Numbered from the stretch's first letter, positions 8,253-17,461 are shown. The stretch is DNA of 46,687 nt from Thraustochytrium sp. TN22 (GCA_013306675.1 JABLUY010000266.1:1-46687); one strand, 5' to 3'. Notes: a model not told the origin generated them from the sequence alone. Translations and numbers: made by a program.

Positions 8253-11200
8253 GAGGGTCTCGGAGGCGTTCCACTCGACGGGAGAGACATTGACGAACAT
8301 GAGGACCTTGGACGCGCCGGAGAGGGAATCTTGGAGCAGGTAGGTGAGCTTGGAGTCACGAAAGGGAACGTGGTCCTGCTTCTCGTTGCCAAGGGCCTGA
8401 ATGACGTTGCCGAGCGCGGAGAGCGACTTGTTGATGGCCTTGGCCTCGGTGAGCATGCCGCCGGAGGCGTTGGTCTTGTCGAGGCGCTCGGAGCCGGCGA
8501 GGTCGATGAGATTGAGCTTGGAGCGCGTGGTGAATTTGTCGTGCTTGGCGACGAGCGTGACGGTGACGACGAGGTGGGAGCGCGAGGAGTGCTGGTTGAC
8601 ATTGTGCTGGCCGACGGTGCGGTTCTGCAAGCCGCGGCGCATGAGGTCCTCGACGGCCTCGAGCGACTCGATGCGCGCCTGCTCGAGGCCGGGGACGTGC
8701 AGGCCGTGCTGGCCCTGGCGAACCTCGAGCTTCTTGCGCACCTGGTGCTGCGGGAGCTGCTTGGGGTCCACGGGCGGCGCGAAGAGGTCACGGATGGACT
8801 CGTTGTAGATCTCCAGCATGGACATCTCGAGCTCGTACTGGACAAGGCCTTGACGCTCCTCGACGGTGCGAAAGAGCGTCTCGAAGGTGCGGTGGATGAC
8901 GCCGCGGTCCGAATCCGTGCCATCCATGGTATAGGTCTTGCCTGAGCCGGTCTGGCCATAGGCGAAGATGCAGACATTGTAGCCGTCGAGAGCGGATTGC
9001 ACGAGCGGCTCGACCTCGTTGAAGACCTGGGCCTGCTGCGAGGTGGGCTGGAAGACCTGGTCGAACTCGAAGAGGTCCTCCTGGTCGCGGCAGGCGAGCG
9101 ACTGCTGCAGCTGAATCTCGCCCTCGTTCGGGAAGCGCACGACGACCTCGGCGCGGCCGGAGCGCGTCTCGTGCGCCAGCACGGGGCGCACGCGGCAGTA
9201 CACGCGAATGTTGCCTTGCAGGTCGACGAGCTTGTTGTGGAGCGCCCGGCGCTTGCGAATCTCGCCCGTGAGGCGGTCCTGCGCGGCGGCAAGTGCCTCG
9301 CGAAGACGCTCAAGCTCCATGGGGTCGATCTCGTCCGGCTTGGGCGCGCTGCGCAGGGCGTCCAGCTCGAGCTGCAGCGCTGCGGCGCGCTGTGCCTCGG
9401 CCTCGGCCTGCGCGCGCGCCTCCTCGGCCTGCGCCTGCGCCTGGCCCGCCTGCGCGCGCAGGCGCTCCTCCTGCGCCTGGAGCTCCTGCTTGCTGGCGGC
9501 GTCGGTGCGCGCGTCGTGCGCACGAATGGCCGTCTCCATCTCCTCCTTGCAGCGCGCCAGGCTCTGCTCGAGAGCGCGGACCTTATCCTTGCTGCGGCGC
9601 AACTTGGTCTCCAGGTCAACGAGCTCCTGCTCGTGCGCATCCTGCTGCGAGGGCGCGGCGCTGAGCTCCTCGACCTTGGCCTGCGCGGCAGCCAGCTCGC
9701 GGCGCAGCTGCGCGGCGGCGGCGGTCTCCCGCGCGAGCTCCTCCTTGGCGGCCTGCGCGGCCTTGTCGCGGACGTCGCGCTCGGCGGCCTCGCGCTCTCG
9801 CCCGCGCGCCGCGCTTTGCGCGTCCTCGCGCGCCGCCAGGAGCTGCGTCTGCGCCTCATCCAGCTCGGCGTCCTTGTCGCGCAGGGCCTGCCGCAGCTGC
9901 AGCACCGACCCCGTGAGCTCCTCCAGCTTGCGCTGGGCGCCATCATCGCCCTGGGCGCGCGCCTTGCCGGCGGCCTCGGCGGCCTCGGCGGCCTCGCGAG
10001 CTGCCTGGAGCTCGCGCTGCAGGGCCTCGGCGGCGTCCTGCGCGCGCTGCGTCTCGTGCCGGAGCGTCGCAGAAGTGCCAAACTCCTGCTGCAGCTCCTC
10101 CTTGACCTGCTGCAGCGCGCGCTGCAGCACGTCGCGCTCGTTCTCCGCACGCGTTGCCCGTCGCTCCGCGGCGTGCACGCGCTCCTGCGCGTCCACCAGG
10201 TCAGCCTGCCGCTGCGAGAGCGCGTCCTGCAGCCTGTTGGCCTCCTCGCGCAGCGCCCGTGTCTCGGCGGCCGCCTCCCCGGCGGCGTCGAGGTCCTCGC
10301 CGCCGGCGCTGCCGCGCTTGGGGCTGCCGCGCTGCTTGGAGGGCGACCCACGCGCCGAGGCGGAGGCCAGCTCGAGGCGCGCCGTCTGCAGCGCGCGCTC
10401 GAGGCTGTCAGCGCGGTCTTGCGCCTGCTGCGCGTCCTGCCGCAGGCGCGCCGTGGTCTTGAACTCGAGGTCCAGCTCCACCTTGACCTTGTCGAGCGCC
10501 GACTGCACGACGTCGCGCTCGTTCGAGGCGCGGTTCAGCTGCCGCTTGGCAGCCTCGAGCGCCTCGGTGGCGGCCAGCAGCTCGTTCGACTTGGCCGAGA
10601 GCTCGGATCGGGCGCGCTGCAGCTTTTGATCGGACGCCTCGTCCGCCGCGGACGCCTGGCCAGACGAGCCCTCCGCCTTCTCCTCGCGCTCGCGCAGGCG
10701 CTGCTCCGCCTCTCGCGCGCGCTGCTTGGCGAGCGCGCGGTCCTCCTCGGCCTGCGCGCACTGGCGGCGCGCCTGGTCCAGCTCGGCCTCGAGCGCCACG
10801 ACGCGCTTGCGCGAGGTCAGGCTCGCCTCGATCTCCTCGTTCAGCTCCTGCTTGACCTGGCCCAGCGCGTGCCCTAGGCTGCGCTTGGCGGCCGTCATGT
10901 CTTCGAGCTGCTGCGCGAGCGCCTCGCGCTCGCGCGCCTCGGCGGCCGTGCTGCTGCCAGCCGACCCCTGCGCGGCCGCTTTGTCGCTCGTGCCGCGCGC
11001 GCGCTGGCGTTCCGCGTCGAGGTCCTCGCGCAGCTCGCTCAGGGCCTCCTCGGATCGCGCGCGCTCCTCTTCGAGCGTGCGCCGCAGCGCCGCCACGCGC
11101 GCGCGCTCCTCCTCGAGCTGGCCCTCCAGCGACTGGGTGGCCTGGGCGCGCGCCGCGAGAATCACGTTATTGTACTCGTGGATCAGGTCCGGGACTTCTG

Positions 11201-11933
11201 AGAAGAGCACGCTGGCCGAGTACCACGCCGACGACCCGTCGCTGTACACCGCCTCGTACTGCATATCCGCCTCGCCGTCTGGCAGCGCCGACGCGCGGTG
11301 GTCTGTGATGCGCACGATGTCCGGCTGCGCCTGCCGTTGTGCCGCCCCGTCCTCCGCCTCGGCGTCCTCGACGGCGAGGCCGTGCTCCCCCCCCTCCTCC
11401 TCCTCGAGCGCGTGCTGCAGCCGCCGCTGCCGCTGCCGCCATCGTTGCCGTTCCTGCTCGTCCTCTGGCGCGTTCGGCGGCCTCTCGCTCTGCGCGTGCA
11501 GGCTGTACGGGTCGAGCCCGAGCTCCTCGGTCATCTTGCGCTCGCGCTCGGAGAAGTCCTCGATCTCACGGCCCTTGTTGCTGGCGCTGCTGACGGCGCT
11601 CGCCGCCGAGAAGCGCGACGACCCAAGCGAGTCGCGTCGGCGCGCGCGCTCCTCGCGCGCGATGTCCGGATTGCTGCGCAGCTTGACGAAGAGCCGCCGG
11701 TACGGCTCGTCCAGCGGGTTTTCCCACGTGCTCTGGCCCGTTGTTGCGTTGTAGTAGTACGTGCCCTCCTCGCTGTCCACCACCTGCCACTCCTGCGGCA
11801 GCTCCGCCGTCAGCGACTCCTCCGCGAGCCACAGGAAGCTCGCGTCGTGTACCGGGTCCATGCCCAGCGTCACCGCGTGATCCATGACGGCCTTGCGGAA
11901 GACCTCCTCGCTCGCCAGCCCTTGCGCCGCCAT
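8184..11933 (-). CDS. Kinesin-14 (C-terminal motor) with N-terminal CEP164-type WW domain
   Basis: A 1249-residue protein from ATG 11933; the open frame runs upstream to 12134 but is low-complexity there. Residues 34-85 resemble the N-terminus of the centriolar protein CEP164: FLWLAEESLTAELPQEW, then YYYN, then STWENPLDEPYRRL, with the two signature tryptophans at 49 and 70. Residues about 140-900 are a long Glu/Ala/Gln-rich coiled coil. The motor begins near 907 with the kinesin-14 neck GNIRVYCRVRPV. P-loop GQTGSGKT is at 993-1000, switch I NVNQHSSRSH at 1111-1120 and switch II DLAGSE at 1144-1149. Known: kinesin-14s are minus-end-directed microtubule motors of spindle and cilium; CEP164 sits at basal-body distal appendages. 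The combination suggests a basal-body or ciliary motor, by inference. Confidence 0.93.
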   Translation of the reverse strand: MAAQGLASEEVFRKAVMDHAVTLGMDPVHDASFLWLAEESLTAELPQEWQVVDSEEGTYYYNATTGQSTWENPLDEPYRRLFVKLRSNPDIAREERARRRDSLGSSRFSAASAVSSASNKGREIEDFSERERKMTEELGLDPYSLHAQSERPPNAPEDEQERQRWRQRQRRLQHALEEEEGGEHGLAVEDAEAEDGAAQRQAQPDIVRITDHRASALPDGEADMQYEAVYSDGSSAWYSASVLFSEVPDLIHEYNNVILAARAQATQSLEGQLEEERARVAALRRTLEEERARSEEALSELREDLDAERQRARGTSDKAAAQGSAGSSTAAEAREREALAQQLEDMTAAKRSLGHALGQVKQELNEEIEASLTSRKRVVALEAELDQARRQCAQAEEDRALAKQRAREAEQRLREREEKAEGSSGQASAADEASDQKLQRARSELSAKSNELLAATEALEAAKRQLNRASNERDVVQSALDKVKVELDLEFKTTARLRQDAQQAQDRADSLERALQTARLELASASARGSPSKQRGSPKRGSAGGEDLDAAGEAAAETRALREEANRLQDALSQRQADLVDAQERVHAAERRATRAENERDVLQRALQQVKEELQQEFGTSATLRHETQRAQDAAEALQRELQAAREAAEAAEAAGKARAQGDDGAQRKLEELTGSVLQLRQALRDKDAELDEAQTQLLAAREDAQSAARGREREAAERDVRDKAAQAAKEELARETAAAAQLRRELAAAQAKVEELSAAPSQQDAHEQELVDLETKLRRSKDKVRALEQSLARCKEEMETAIRAHDARTDAASKQELQAQEERLRAQAGQAQAQAEEARAQAEAEAQRAAALQLELDALRSAPKPDEIDPMELERLREALAAAQDRLTGEIRKRRALHNKLVDLQGNIRVYCRVRPVLAHETRSGRAEVVVRFPNEGEIQLQQSLACRDQEDLFEFDQVFQPTSQQAQVFNEVEPLVQSALDGYNVCIFAYGQTGSGKTYTMDGTDSDRGVIHRTFETLFRTVEERQGLVQYELEMSMLEIYNESIRDLFAPPVDPKQLPQHQVRKKLEVRQGQHGLHVPGLEQARIESLEAVEDLMRRGLQNRTVGQHNVNQHSSRSHLVVTVTLVAKHDKFTTRSKLNLIDLAGSERLDKTNASGGMLTEAKAINKSLSALGNVIQALGNEKQDHVPFRDSKLTYLLQDSLSGASKVLMFVNVSPVEWNASETLCSLTFAQRCRRTQLGQAARQKQ

Positions 11934-11969
11934 CCTCCCGCCGCGCCACCGGCGCGCGCCGCCCGCCCG

Positions 11970-11995
11970 CCTGCCTGCCTGCCTGCCTGCCTGCC
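11970..11995. repeat. (CCTG)n microsatellite in kinesin leader
   Basis: Six to seven CCTG units lie 37-62 bases upstream of the chosen kinesin ATG, on its non-coding side. The same motif sits just upstream of the PX-START gene. Confidence 0.9.
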
Positions 11996-12265
11996 AGGCC
12001 GCCGCCGTCCGAGCGTGCCTTGATTGCGTTGGTGAGCTGTACTCTGTGCCGAGGCTGCTGAGGGAAAAACGCGAGGCCGTTACACCACCGAGTCCAAGTC
12101 TCACTGGCAGTGCCACTGCCAATGGCATTCGCACTCGCAGTCAGACCTGCAAAGCCTAGTGGGCCACGACTCGGACGGAGACTCGAACTCACATCTGGCA
12201 GATCGTGCTGCGCGTGCTGCGCGTGCTGCGCGAGCAACCAGGCTCGCGAAACGGGAGGCACAGTT

Positions 12266-12398
12266 CATTGCCAGAAAGCGTTCGTTCCTTGTCGGCCTCG
12301 GCGATGGCATTGTCCTTATCGAGCCTCGGCACGGCCCTCTGGAGAAGGGATTTGAGGCGATGGCATTGTCAGAAAGGATTCGTTCCTTGTCGAGCCTA
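12266..12398. repeat. Diverged direct repeats, 98-bp period
   Basis: The phrase cattgccagaaagcgttcg, continuing to ccttgtcggcctcgg at 12266-12301, recurs with a few substitutions at 12364-12398. A shorter related phrase (gatggcattgtcc...cgagcctcgg) lies between them. Function is unknown. Confidence 0.8.
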
Positions 12399-12520
12399 GA
12401 AACTCGAAGTGCAGAGTGGTACAAGCGCACAAGTGGGAGAGCCGTACAAATCCGTCATCCAGCAGTCGCGTCTGCATGGATCTGCCGCCATCCCATGTTC
12501 TTCTACCTCTTTCTACTTCG

Positions 12521-13774
12521 TCACTGATCGTTGACCACGCTGGAGACAGCGTCGCGGAAGATGTCAATGGCCTGAGACATCTCGTCCTCGGAAATGACGA
12601 GGGGCGGGATGAAGCGCACGGTCTCAAAGGCGGAGCAGCCAAGGAGGATCATGTCGCGCTCGAGGCAGGCCTGGGAGACCTTGGACTTGATCCCGGGGCG
12701 GCTGCCGTCAAACTCAACGCCGACCATGCAGCCGAGGCCGCGCACGTCGGAGATGACACCCGGCATGTCGGCCTGAATGTCGCGCAGCGCGGCGCGCAGC
12801 TGCTCGCCGCGGCGGTGGCTGTTGCCGACGAGGTCCTCGTCGCGGATGACGGCCTGCGTGGCGATGGCGGCGGCGCAGGCGACGGCGTTGCCTGCGTAGG
12901 TGCCGCCCATGGTGCCGGGCGCCTGCTTGTCGGTAATGTCGCGGCGCGACCAGACGGCGGCGAGCGGGAAGCCGGAGGCGATGCCCTTGGCGGTGACGAG
13001 GATGTCCGGCACGATGCCATAGTGCTCGCAGGCGAAGAGCTTGCCCGTGCGGCCGAAGCCGGTCTGCACCTCGTCCATGACGAACATGATGTTGTTCTCC
13101 TGACAGAACTTGTAGACGTGGTCCACGTAGCCCTGCGTGACGGGCACGTAGCCGCCCTCGCCCAGCACGGGCTCCATGACGACGGCCGCCACCTCCTCCG
13201 GGTGCAGCTGTTGCTTGAAGAGCAAATCGAACTCCCGAATGGCCATCTCTGTCGAGTAGCCCTGGTGCTCGTACGGGAAGGTGGTCACGTTGACGGCCGG
13301 CATGAAGGGGCCGAACTTTTGCCGGTACACGCGGCTCGAGGTCGTCATGGCCGCCGTGCCGAGCGTGCGGCCGTGGTACGAGCCTTGCATCACCACGACG
13401 CCGCCCTTGCCCGTGGCGTTGCGCGCCATCTTGACGGCATTCTCCACCGCCTCGGCGCCCGTGTTGGTGTAAAACACGCTGTCCAGCCCGCTCGGCATCA
13501 GGGGCTGCAGCACCTCGGTCAGCTCCAGCATCGGGTCATGGTAGCTGATGTTCACCTGCGCGTGGATGATGCGCCCCACCTGCTCCTGCGCCGCCGCCAC
13601 CACGCGCGGGTGGCAGTGGCCCGTGCTGCACACGCCGATGCCGGACGCCATATCCAGCAGCCGCCGTCCATCCTTGGTGTTCACGAAGCACCCCTTGCCA
13701 TCGGTCACCACGAGCTCCGAGAGTCGCCCAATGCCGCGGTTGATGGCACGCTTCGCCGCCTCCCTGCCGGCCAT
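12521..13774 (-). CDS. Class III PLP aminotransferase (4-aminobutyrate aminotransferase-like)
   Basis: A 417-residue, complete fold-type I enzyme. Conserved points: SGIGVCSTGHCHP at 44-56, the phosphate-binding FYTNTGAEAVENAVKMAR at 101-118, SYHGRT at 132-137, the cofactor aspartate in MDEVQTGFGRTG (Asp234), and the Schiff-base lysine Lys263 in ILVTAKGIASGFPLAAV. The family moves amino groups from omega-amino acids such as GABA, ornithine or acetylornithine to a keto acid; overall character is closest to GabT-type enzymes, but substrate cannot be fixed from sequence. ATG 13774 is chosen; the GTG 14 codons upstream would add MQVDARAQRGFAVR. No clear mitochondrial targeting helix is seen. It is divergent from the methyltransferase gene at 14569. 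Confidence 0.92.
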   Translation of the reverse strand: MAGREAAKRAINRGIGRLSELVVTDGKGCFVNTKDGRRLLDMASGIGVCSTGHCHPRVVAAAQEQVGRIIHAQVNISYHDPMLELTEVLQPLMPSGLDSVFYTNTGAEAVENAVKMARNATGKGGVVVMQGSYHGRTLGTAAMTTSSRVYRQKFGPFMPAVNVTTFPYEHQGYSTEMAIREFDLLFKQQLHPEEVAAVVMEPVLGEGGYVPVTQGYVDHVYKFCQENNIMFVMDEVQTGFGRTGKLFACEHYGIVPDILVTAKGIASGFPLAAVWSRRDITDKQAPGTMGGTYAGNAVACAAAIATQAVIRDEDLVGNSHRRGEQLRAALRDIQADMPGVISDVRGLGCMVGVEFDGSRPGIKSKVSQACLERDMILLGCSAFETVRFIPPLVISEDEMSQAIDIFRDAVSSVVNDQ

Positions 13775-14568
13775 CCTCACCGCAAATCCCCTCTGCGCAC
13801 GCGCGTCAACCTGCACAGCAGCTGCACGTCCTCGTCAGTCTCCTTGGCCCTGCAAGCGTCCCTGTGGCTCAGGCACGAGCCGGGTCGCTGGATGGCAGCA
13901 GCTCGGCGCCGACCGGCCACCACACGCCAAGGCCGTCTGCGAGCCGCGCTTCGGTCGCCTGCTGGCGGCCGCCGCCCCGTCGCCGCTCCTGCGCACGCAC
14001 CGAGTCGCCTGCCCCTGTCGCGCTGCGTTGGCGCTCTGCCTGCCGCACTGCCGAGGCGCAGCCATCTCGAGATTAGACCAGCCAGCTATCATCTTCAGTT
14101 CATCTTCACCATGCTGGCTGCTGGTGGGACCTGGACCCGGCGCTTCTCAGGCTGGCCAGGGCCAGCGGCCTGCCAGCCTGCCAGCCTTCGAGCGTGCGCG
14201 TCTGCCCGCCGGCGCACGCGACCTGAGCTGCGAGCTCCCGAGACGAGCAGCTCTGAAGAGCTCCGTGGCATCATCTGCATGTCCACATGCACATGCGCCA
14301 CGGGACGTCCTAAGGATGCTGCTCGAGCGCCCGTCACCATCACGCCTCGAGGCGCGCGCGTCCACCGGCGCATGCTGCCGGCACGAGTTCGCCTACGTCG
14401 TGGCGTCTCAAGACGTCGAGGGGCTCGGAGCCCGGGTCCTGCGCGCTCTCCAGGTCCTCGTCCTCGTTGAGCGAGTTCCTGGCGAACCCGAGGCTGCAGC
14501 AGCGCACAGCACGCGGGCGGCAGACGCGCAACTGCGAGGGCGGCCCGCGCGGAGACGAGCGGCGCGCG
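13775..14568. other. Divergent promoter region, aminotransferase / methyltransferase
   Basis: About 790 bases between two outward-facing genes. No gene is seen. It contains the purine/pyrimidine phrase ccagcctgccagcc (near 14170) and no obvious TATA box. Confidence 0.5.
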
Positions 14569-15576
14569 ATGGGCAGCTCGGAGTGGACGGCGGCGGCGGC
14601 CGGCGCCGTGGCCGGCGCCGCGCTGGTGGCCGCCGTGGTGGCGCTGCAGCAGTCGCGGCGCGCGGCGACGGTTGGCGGCGCGGCGGCGACGACGTCGGCG
14701 ACCAGCTCGCCGACGAGGAGGCCGCCGACGCGCGGCGGCGAGCGGCGCGTGGTGCTGGTGGGCGCGGGACCCGGCAGCGCGGACCTCATCACGGTGCGCG
14801 GCGCGAGGGCGATCGCCGAGGCGGATTTCCTGGTGCACGACCGGTTGGTGTCGCCGGAGCTCATGGAGCTGGCGCGCGACGCGATCTGCATCAACGTGGG
14901 CAAGGCGCCGACCAAGAAGCGGTTTCCGCAGTCGGAGATCAACGATATCCTGGTGCAGCTGGCCACGGACTCGTACCCGGAGCACCGCGTGCCGGAGGGC
15001 GCGCGCATCGTGCGACTCAAGGGCGGCGACCCGTTCGTGTTTGGCCTGGGCGGCGACGAAATTCTGGCGCTGCGCGAGGCGGGGGTGCGGTGCGAGATCG
15101 TGCCGGGCCTCTCGAGCGCCACGGCAGTGCCGGCGTGCGCCGGGCTGCCGGTGACGCAAAAGGGCGTGGCGACGAGTTTCATGGTGCTGTCTGGCCACGT
15201 GGCACCGGGCGAGCCGGGCGCTGCGGATTGGGAGAACGTGCCGCACCGGGACACGACGCTCGTGGTGCTCATGTGCGTCAAGAACATGCGCGCCATTTGT
15301 AATTACCTAGTGACGCACCGCGATTGGGCGGCGTCCACGCCGGCGGCCGCCGTGCAGAGCGGCGCGACCTCGGGCGAACGCGTCCTGCGCGGGACCATGA
15401 CGACCATCGCCGACAAGGCGGAGCAGGCTGGCGTGGCCTCTCCTGCCATTCTCGTGCTAGGCCAGGTGTGCGACGTGCTGGACGCTGACGCTGTGGTCTC
15501 GTACGCGGAGATGGCTGCGGACGAGACACCTGGCGAGCGCCAGCTGTGGGGTCTGGCACGCGCGCCACCCGAGTAA
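14569..15576 (+). CDS. Membrane-anchored uroporphyrinogen-III C-methyltransferase (SUMT)
   Basis: 335 residues from ATG 14569; the frame upstream to a TTG at 14467 is unlikely to be coding. Residues 6-27 (WTAAAAGAVAGAALVAAVVALQ) form an N-terminal membrane helix, followed by an Ala/Thr/Pro linker. The catalytic domain starts with VVLVGAGPGSADLITVRG (61-78), the SAM-binding glycine loop. It continues with DRLVSPEL, RLKGGDPFVFGLGGDE (149-164) and EIVPGLSSATAVPACAGLPVTQKG (176-199), all hallmarks of SUMT. The enzyme methylates uroporphyrinogen III twice to make precorrin-2, the precursor of siroheme used by sulfite and nitrite reductases. No fused siroheme synthase (CysG-type) part is present. 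The anchor is an unusual addition; which membrane it enters cannot be read from sequence. Confidence 0.93.
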   Translation: MGSSEWTAAAAGAVAGAALVAAVVALQQSRRAATVGGAAATTSATSSPTRRPPTRGGERRVVLVGAGPGSADLITVRGARAIAEADFLVHDRLVSPELMELARDAICINVGKAPTKKRFPQSEINDILVQLATDSYPEHRVPEGARIVRLKGGDPFVFGLGGDEILALREAGVRCEIVPGLSSATAVPACAGLPVTQKGVATSFMVLSGHVAPGEPGAADWENVPHRDTTLVVLMCVKNMRAICNYLVTHRDWAASTPAAAVQSGATSGERVLRGTMTTIADKAEQAGVASPAILVLGQVCDVLDADAVVSYAEMAADETPGERQLWGLARAPPE

Positions 15577-15912
15577 AGATTTTGAAGAAGAAGCAATTCA
15601 CGGAGAAGAGGAGAATGGAGAAGATGAGAACGGAAAAGAGGAGAAGAGAGGGAGAAGAGGACAAAGGAAAAGAGGAGAATGGAGAAGAGGAGAAGAGAGG
15701 GAGGTAGAATCTATGGTGTCGTTCATGAGTTGAAGGCGCGCGCGCGCTCAAGCGCTCAAGCACCCGGAAGAAAAGAGGGAGGCGAGCAAAGATAGAATCT
15801 ATGATGTCATGATAAAGGCCGGGCCTTGCCGCGGCGCTAGCTAGCGCTCTCAAGCGCTCAAGCGCCCGCATCAGCTTTTGTTTGCCAGCCAGAGCTAGAC
15901 TAATACAGTCAT
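15577..15912. repeat. Convergent spacer with purine tract and duplicated segments
   Basis: Bases 15587-15715 are an A/G-only-like tract made of gagaagagga and gagaatgga units. After it, tagaatctatg[g/a]tgtc occurs at 15705 and 15793, and the phrase gcgctcaagcgctcaagc occurs at 15745 and, with two extra bases, at 15845. The 3' spacer was therefore partly duplicated. The palindrome gcgctagctagcgc lies at 15835-15848. Confidence 0.85.
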
Positions 15913-17139
15913 CTACTGGCGCGATGAGACAAGTTCCAAGGCCGGTGGGTAGATGGCAACCACGACCAGGGCGACGGCCACAGCCGAGAGCACGCCGACG
16001 GCGAGCCAGGGGCGCGACCGGTCCTCCGAAGAGGAGGAAGCGTTGTCCCGCTTGGCGGCGCCCTTGTCGACAGCGGCGCGCGAATGCTGCGCACCGGCAG
16101 CGGCAGCACCGTCCTTGCTGGCGGAGGTGGAGGCAGGGGCCGTGGGCGCGACCTTGGCGTCGGCCTTGTTGGCCGAGGCGCCAGCGAGCTTGCGCAGGTT
16201 GACGAGGTTTTCGGCGACCATCTTGGTGGTGTAGTCCTCGATCATGGGCTTGTAGCTGTCGGAGACGCCGGAGACGCGCGCGTCGAGGTCATTGGCGATG
16301 AGCACGAAGCAGCCGTCCGGCTTGGGGCGCAGCACCATGCCGCCAAAGTTCTGCACGGCACGCTTGCGGTCGCCGGCATCCGAGGCCGGTGGCACGTCTG
16401 GGTGCTCGTCCAGACCGATGTGCACGATGACGATGGTGCCGTCGGGCTCCTCCACGCGGCGCATGGCGAGCACGAGGTCGCGCGGGCGCATGAGGACCAT
16501 GAACTTCTTCATGACAATGTGCTTGACGTCGAGGTCACCCAGTGGCGCAACCTCGCGCACCGAGGCGATGTTGGTCTCCACGTCCGAGAGGCGGTCCGAG
16601 AGCAGGTCGGCGAGCGCCTCAGGCGAGGCGCCAGGCACGAGCCCCGACACGCAGCGGCGGCCAGCATCCAGGTCGTTGCAGCTCGTGACGCCATCCGCGC
16701 TCTTGCACAGTTTCCAGCCCGCGGGGCAGGCGTTCGGCGCCGCCTCGACAGCGGCCGCCAGCTCCAGCAGTTCGCGGTGCGTGCGTCGCGCGCTGGCGCT
16801 CAGGCTCGACTCGTCCGCTGGCACGCGCAGGAAGCGGTGCAGCGCCGCGGCGCGCGGCTGCGCGCGCACGATGGCGGCCAGCGCTGCCTCCAGCATCACC
16901 TTGCGCTTGCGCGGCGACTTGGCGCCGAAGACCTTGCCGGGAAGCTCCTCGCCGCCGCGCCCCAGCTCCGCCGTCAGCGCGTCGAATTCGCGGAAGCGCC
17001 GCCACGTCGATCCGCGCTGCCCATCCTCCAGCTCCCACGCCACCTCGTACTCCGTGTGGCCCTCCTTGGCCTCGCGCCACTGCGCCACGTGCGCGGCCTT
17101 CACCTTGGCGACCTCGGCCGGCTCGCCGTCCGCGCCCAT
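15913..17139 (-). CDS. PX-START lipid-binding protein with C-terminal tail anchor
   Basis: 408 residues from ATG 17139. Residues 12-106 form a PX domain: YEVAWEL, then the phosphoinositide-binding WRRFREFDAL (Arg47-Arg48-Phe49), LPGKVFG, SPRKRKVML and LHRFLRV. Residues about 141-318 form a START-type lipid-transfer fold: GWKLCKSADGV, MVLMRPRDLVLAMRRV, DGTIVIVHIGLDEHP, GGMVLRPKPDGCFVLIAND and a final helix ENLVNLRKLAG. An Ala/Ser/Lys linker follows, then a hydrophobic helix PWLAVGVLSAVAVALVVVAIY (378-398) ten residues from the end. This architecture suits a contact-site lipid-transfer protein held on one membrane by its tail while PX binds a phosphoinositide on another. That role is inferred from domains only. 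The start sits directly after a CCTG-repeat leader. Confidence 0.87.
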   Translation of the reverse strand: MGADGEPAEVAKVKAAHVAQWREAKEGHTEYEVAWELEDGQRGSTWRRFREFDALTAELGRGGEELPGKVFGAKSPRKRKVMLEAALAAIVRAQPRAAALHRFLRVPADESSLSASARRTHRELLELAAAVEAAPNACPAGWKLCKSADGVTSCNDLDAGRRCVSGLVPGASPEALADLLSDRLSDVETNIASVREVAPLGDLDVKHIVMKKFMVLMRPRDLVLAMRRVEEPDGTIVIVHIGLDEHPDVPPASDAGDRKRAVQNFGGMVLRPKPDGCFVLIANDLDARVSGVSDSYKPMIEDYTTKMVAENLVNLRKLAGASANKADAKVAPTAPASTSASKDGAAAAGAQHSRAAVDKGAAKRDNASSSSEDRSRPWLAVGVLSAVAVALVVVAIYPPALELVSSRQ

Positions 17140-17143
17140 GTTG

Positions 17144-17175
17144 GCCTGCTGCCTGCCTGCCTGCCTGCCTGCCTG
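17144..17175. repeat. (CCTG)n microsatellite in PX-START leader
   Basis: About seven CCTG units, one interrupted, begin five bases upstream of the PX-START ATG. This is the same motif as in the kinesin leader. Confidence 0.9.
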
Positions 17176-17461
17176 GTTGCCGTCGGCAGCGGGCGCGCGG
17201 GCCGGGCGAGGGGCGCGTCCGGGCTCTCCTCCCTCCCCGCTTCTCCCGCGCCGCCGCCGCTGCCGTGCCGCCGTGCCGCCTTTGCCGCCGTGCCGCCGGC
17301 GCGGGGCCCGATTGTGGTCTGCGGTGGGCTCGCCGAGCTCGAGTACGACATGCCCTCACAAAGGAGGACCACCAAAGAATGCGCGCTCTGAGCCGACGGC
17401 GACTCGGACGACGGCAGGCTCGATCAGATCTGAGATCGCCGCTTGTGGTAAGAGCTGCTCT

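Larger units (their letters stand above)
11934..12520. other. Spacer upstream of the kinesin
   Basis: No gene is seen. It holds a CCTG microsatellite in the likely kinesin leader, a short run of cgtgctgcg repeats near 12207, and a pair of diverged direct repeats (12266-12398). A GACTCGAACTC string near 12187 superficially recalls a reversed tRNA T-arm, but no cloverleaf forms. Confidence 0.5.

Noticed and set aside
8105-10351. 748-codon frame on the same strand as the kinesin
   Set aside because: Frame-shifted shadow rich in Arg and Ser. Its kinesin-like end arises only from the 79-bp duplication.
8997-10877. 626-codon frame antisense to the kinesin coiled coil
   Set aside because: Leu/Arg/Gly-rich mirror of Glu/Ala/Gln codons; no domain.
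12166-12240. Possible minus-strand tRNA (GAGTTCGAGTCTC string)
   Set aside because: Only three of five T-stem pairs form and no matching acceptor strand is found about 72 bases away.
12416-14470. 684-codon plus-strand frame
   Set aside because: Antisense to the aminotransferase and continuing into a spacer; no domain.
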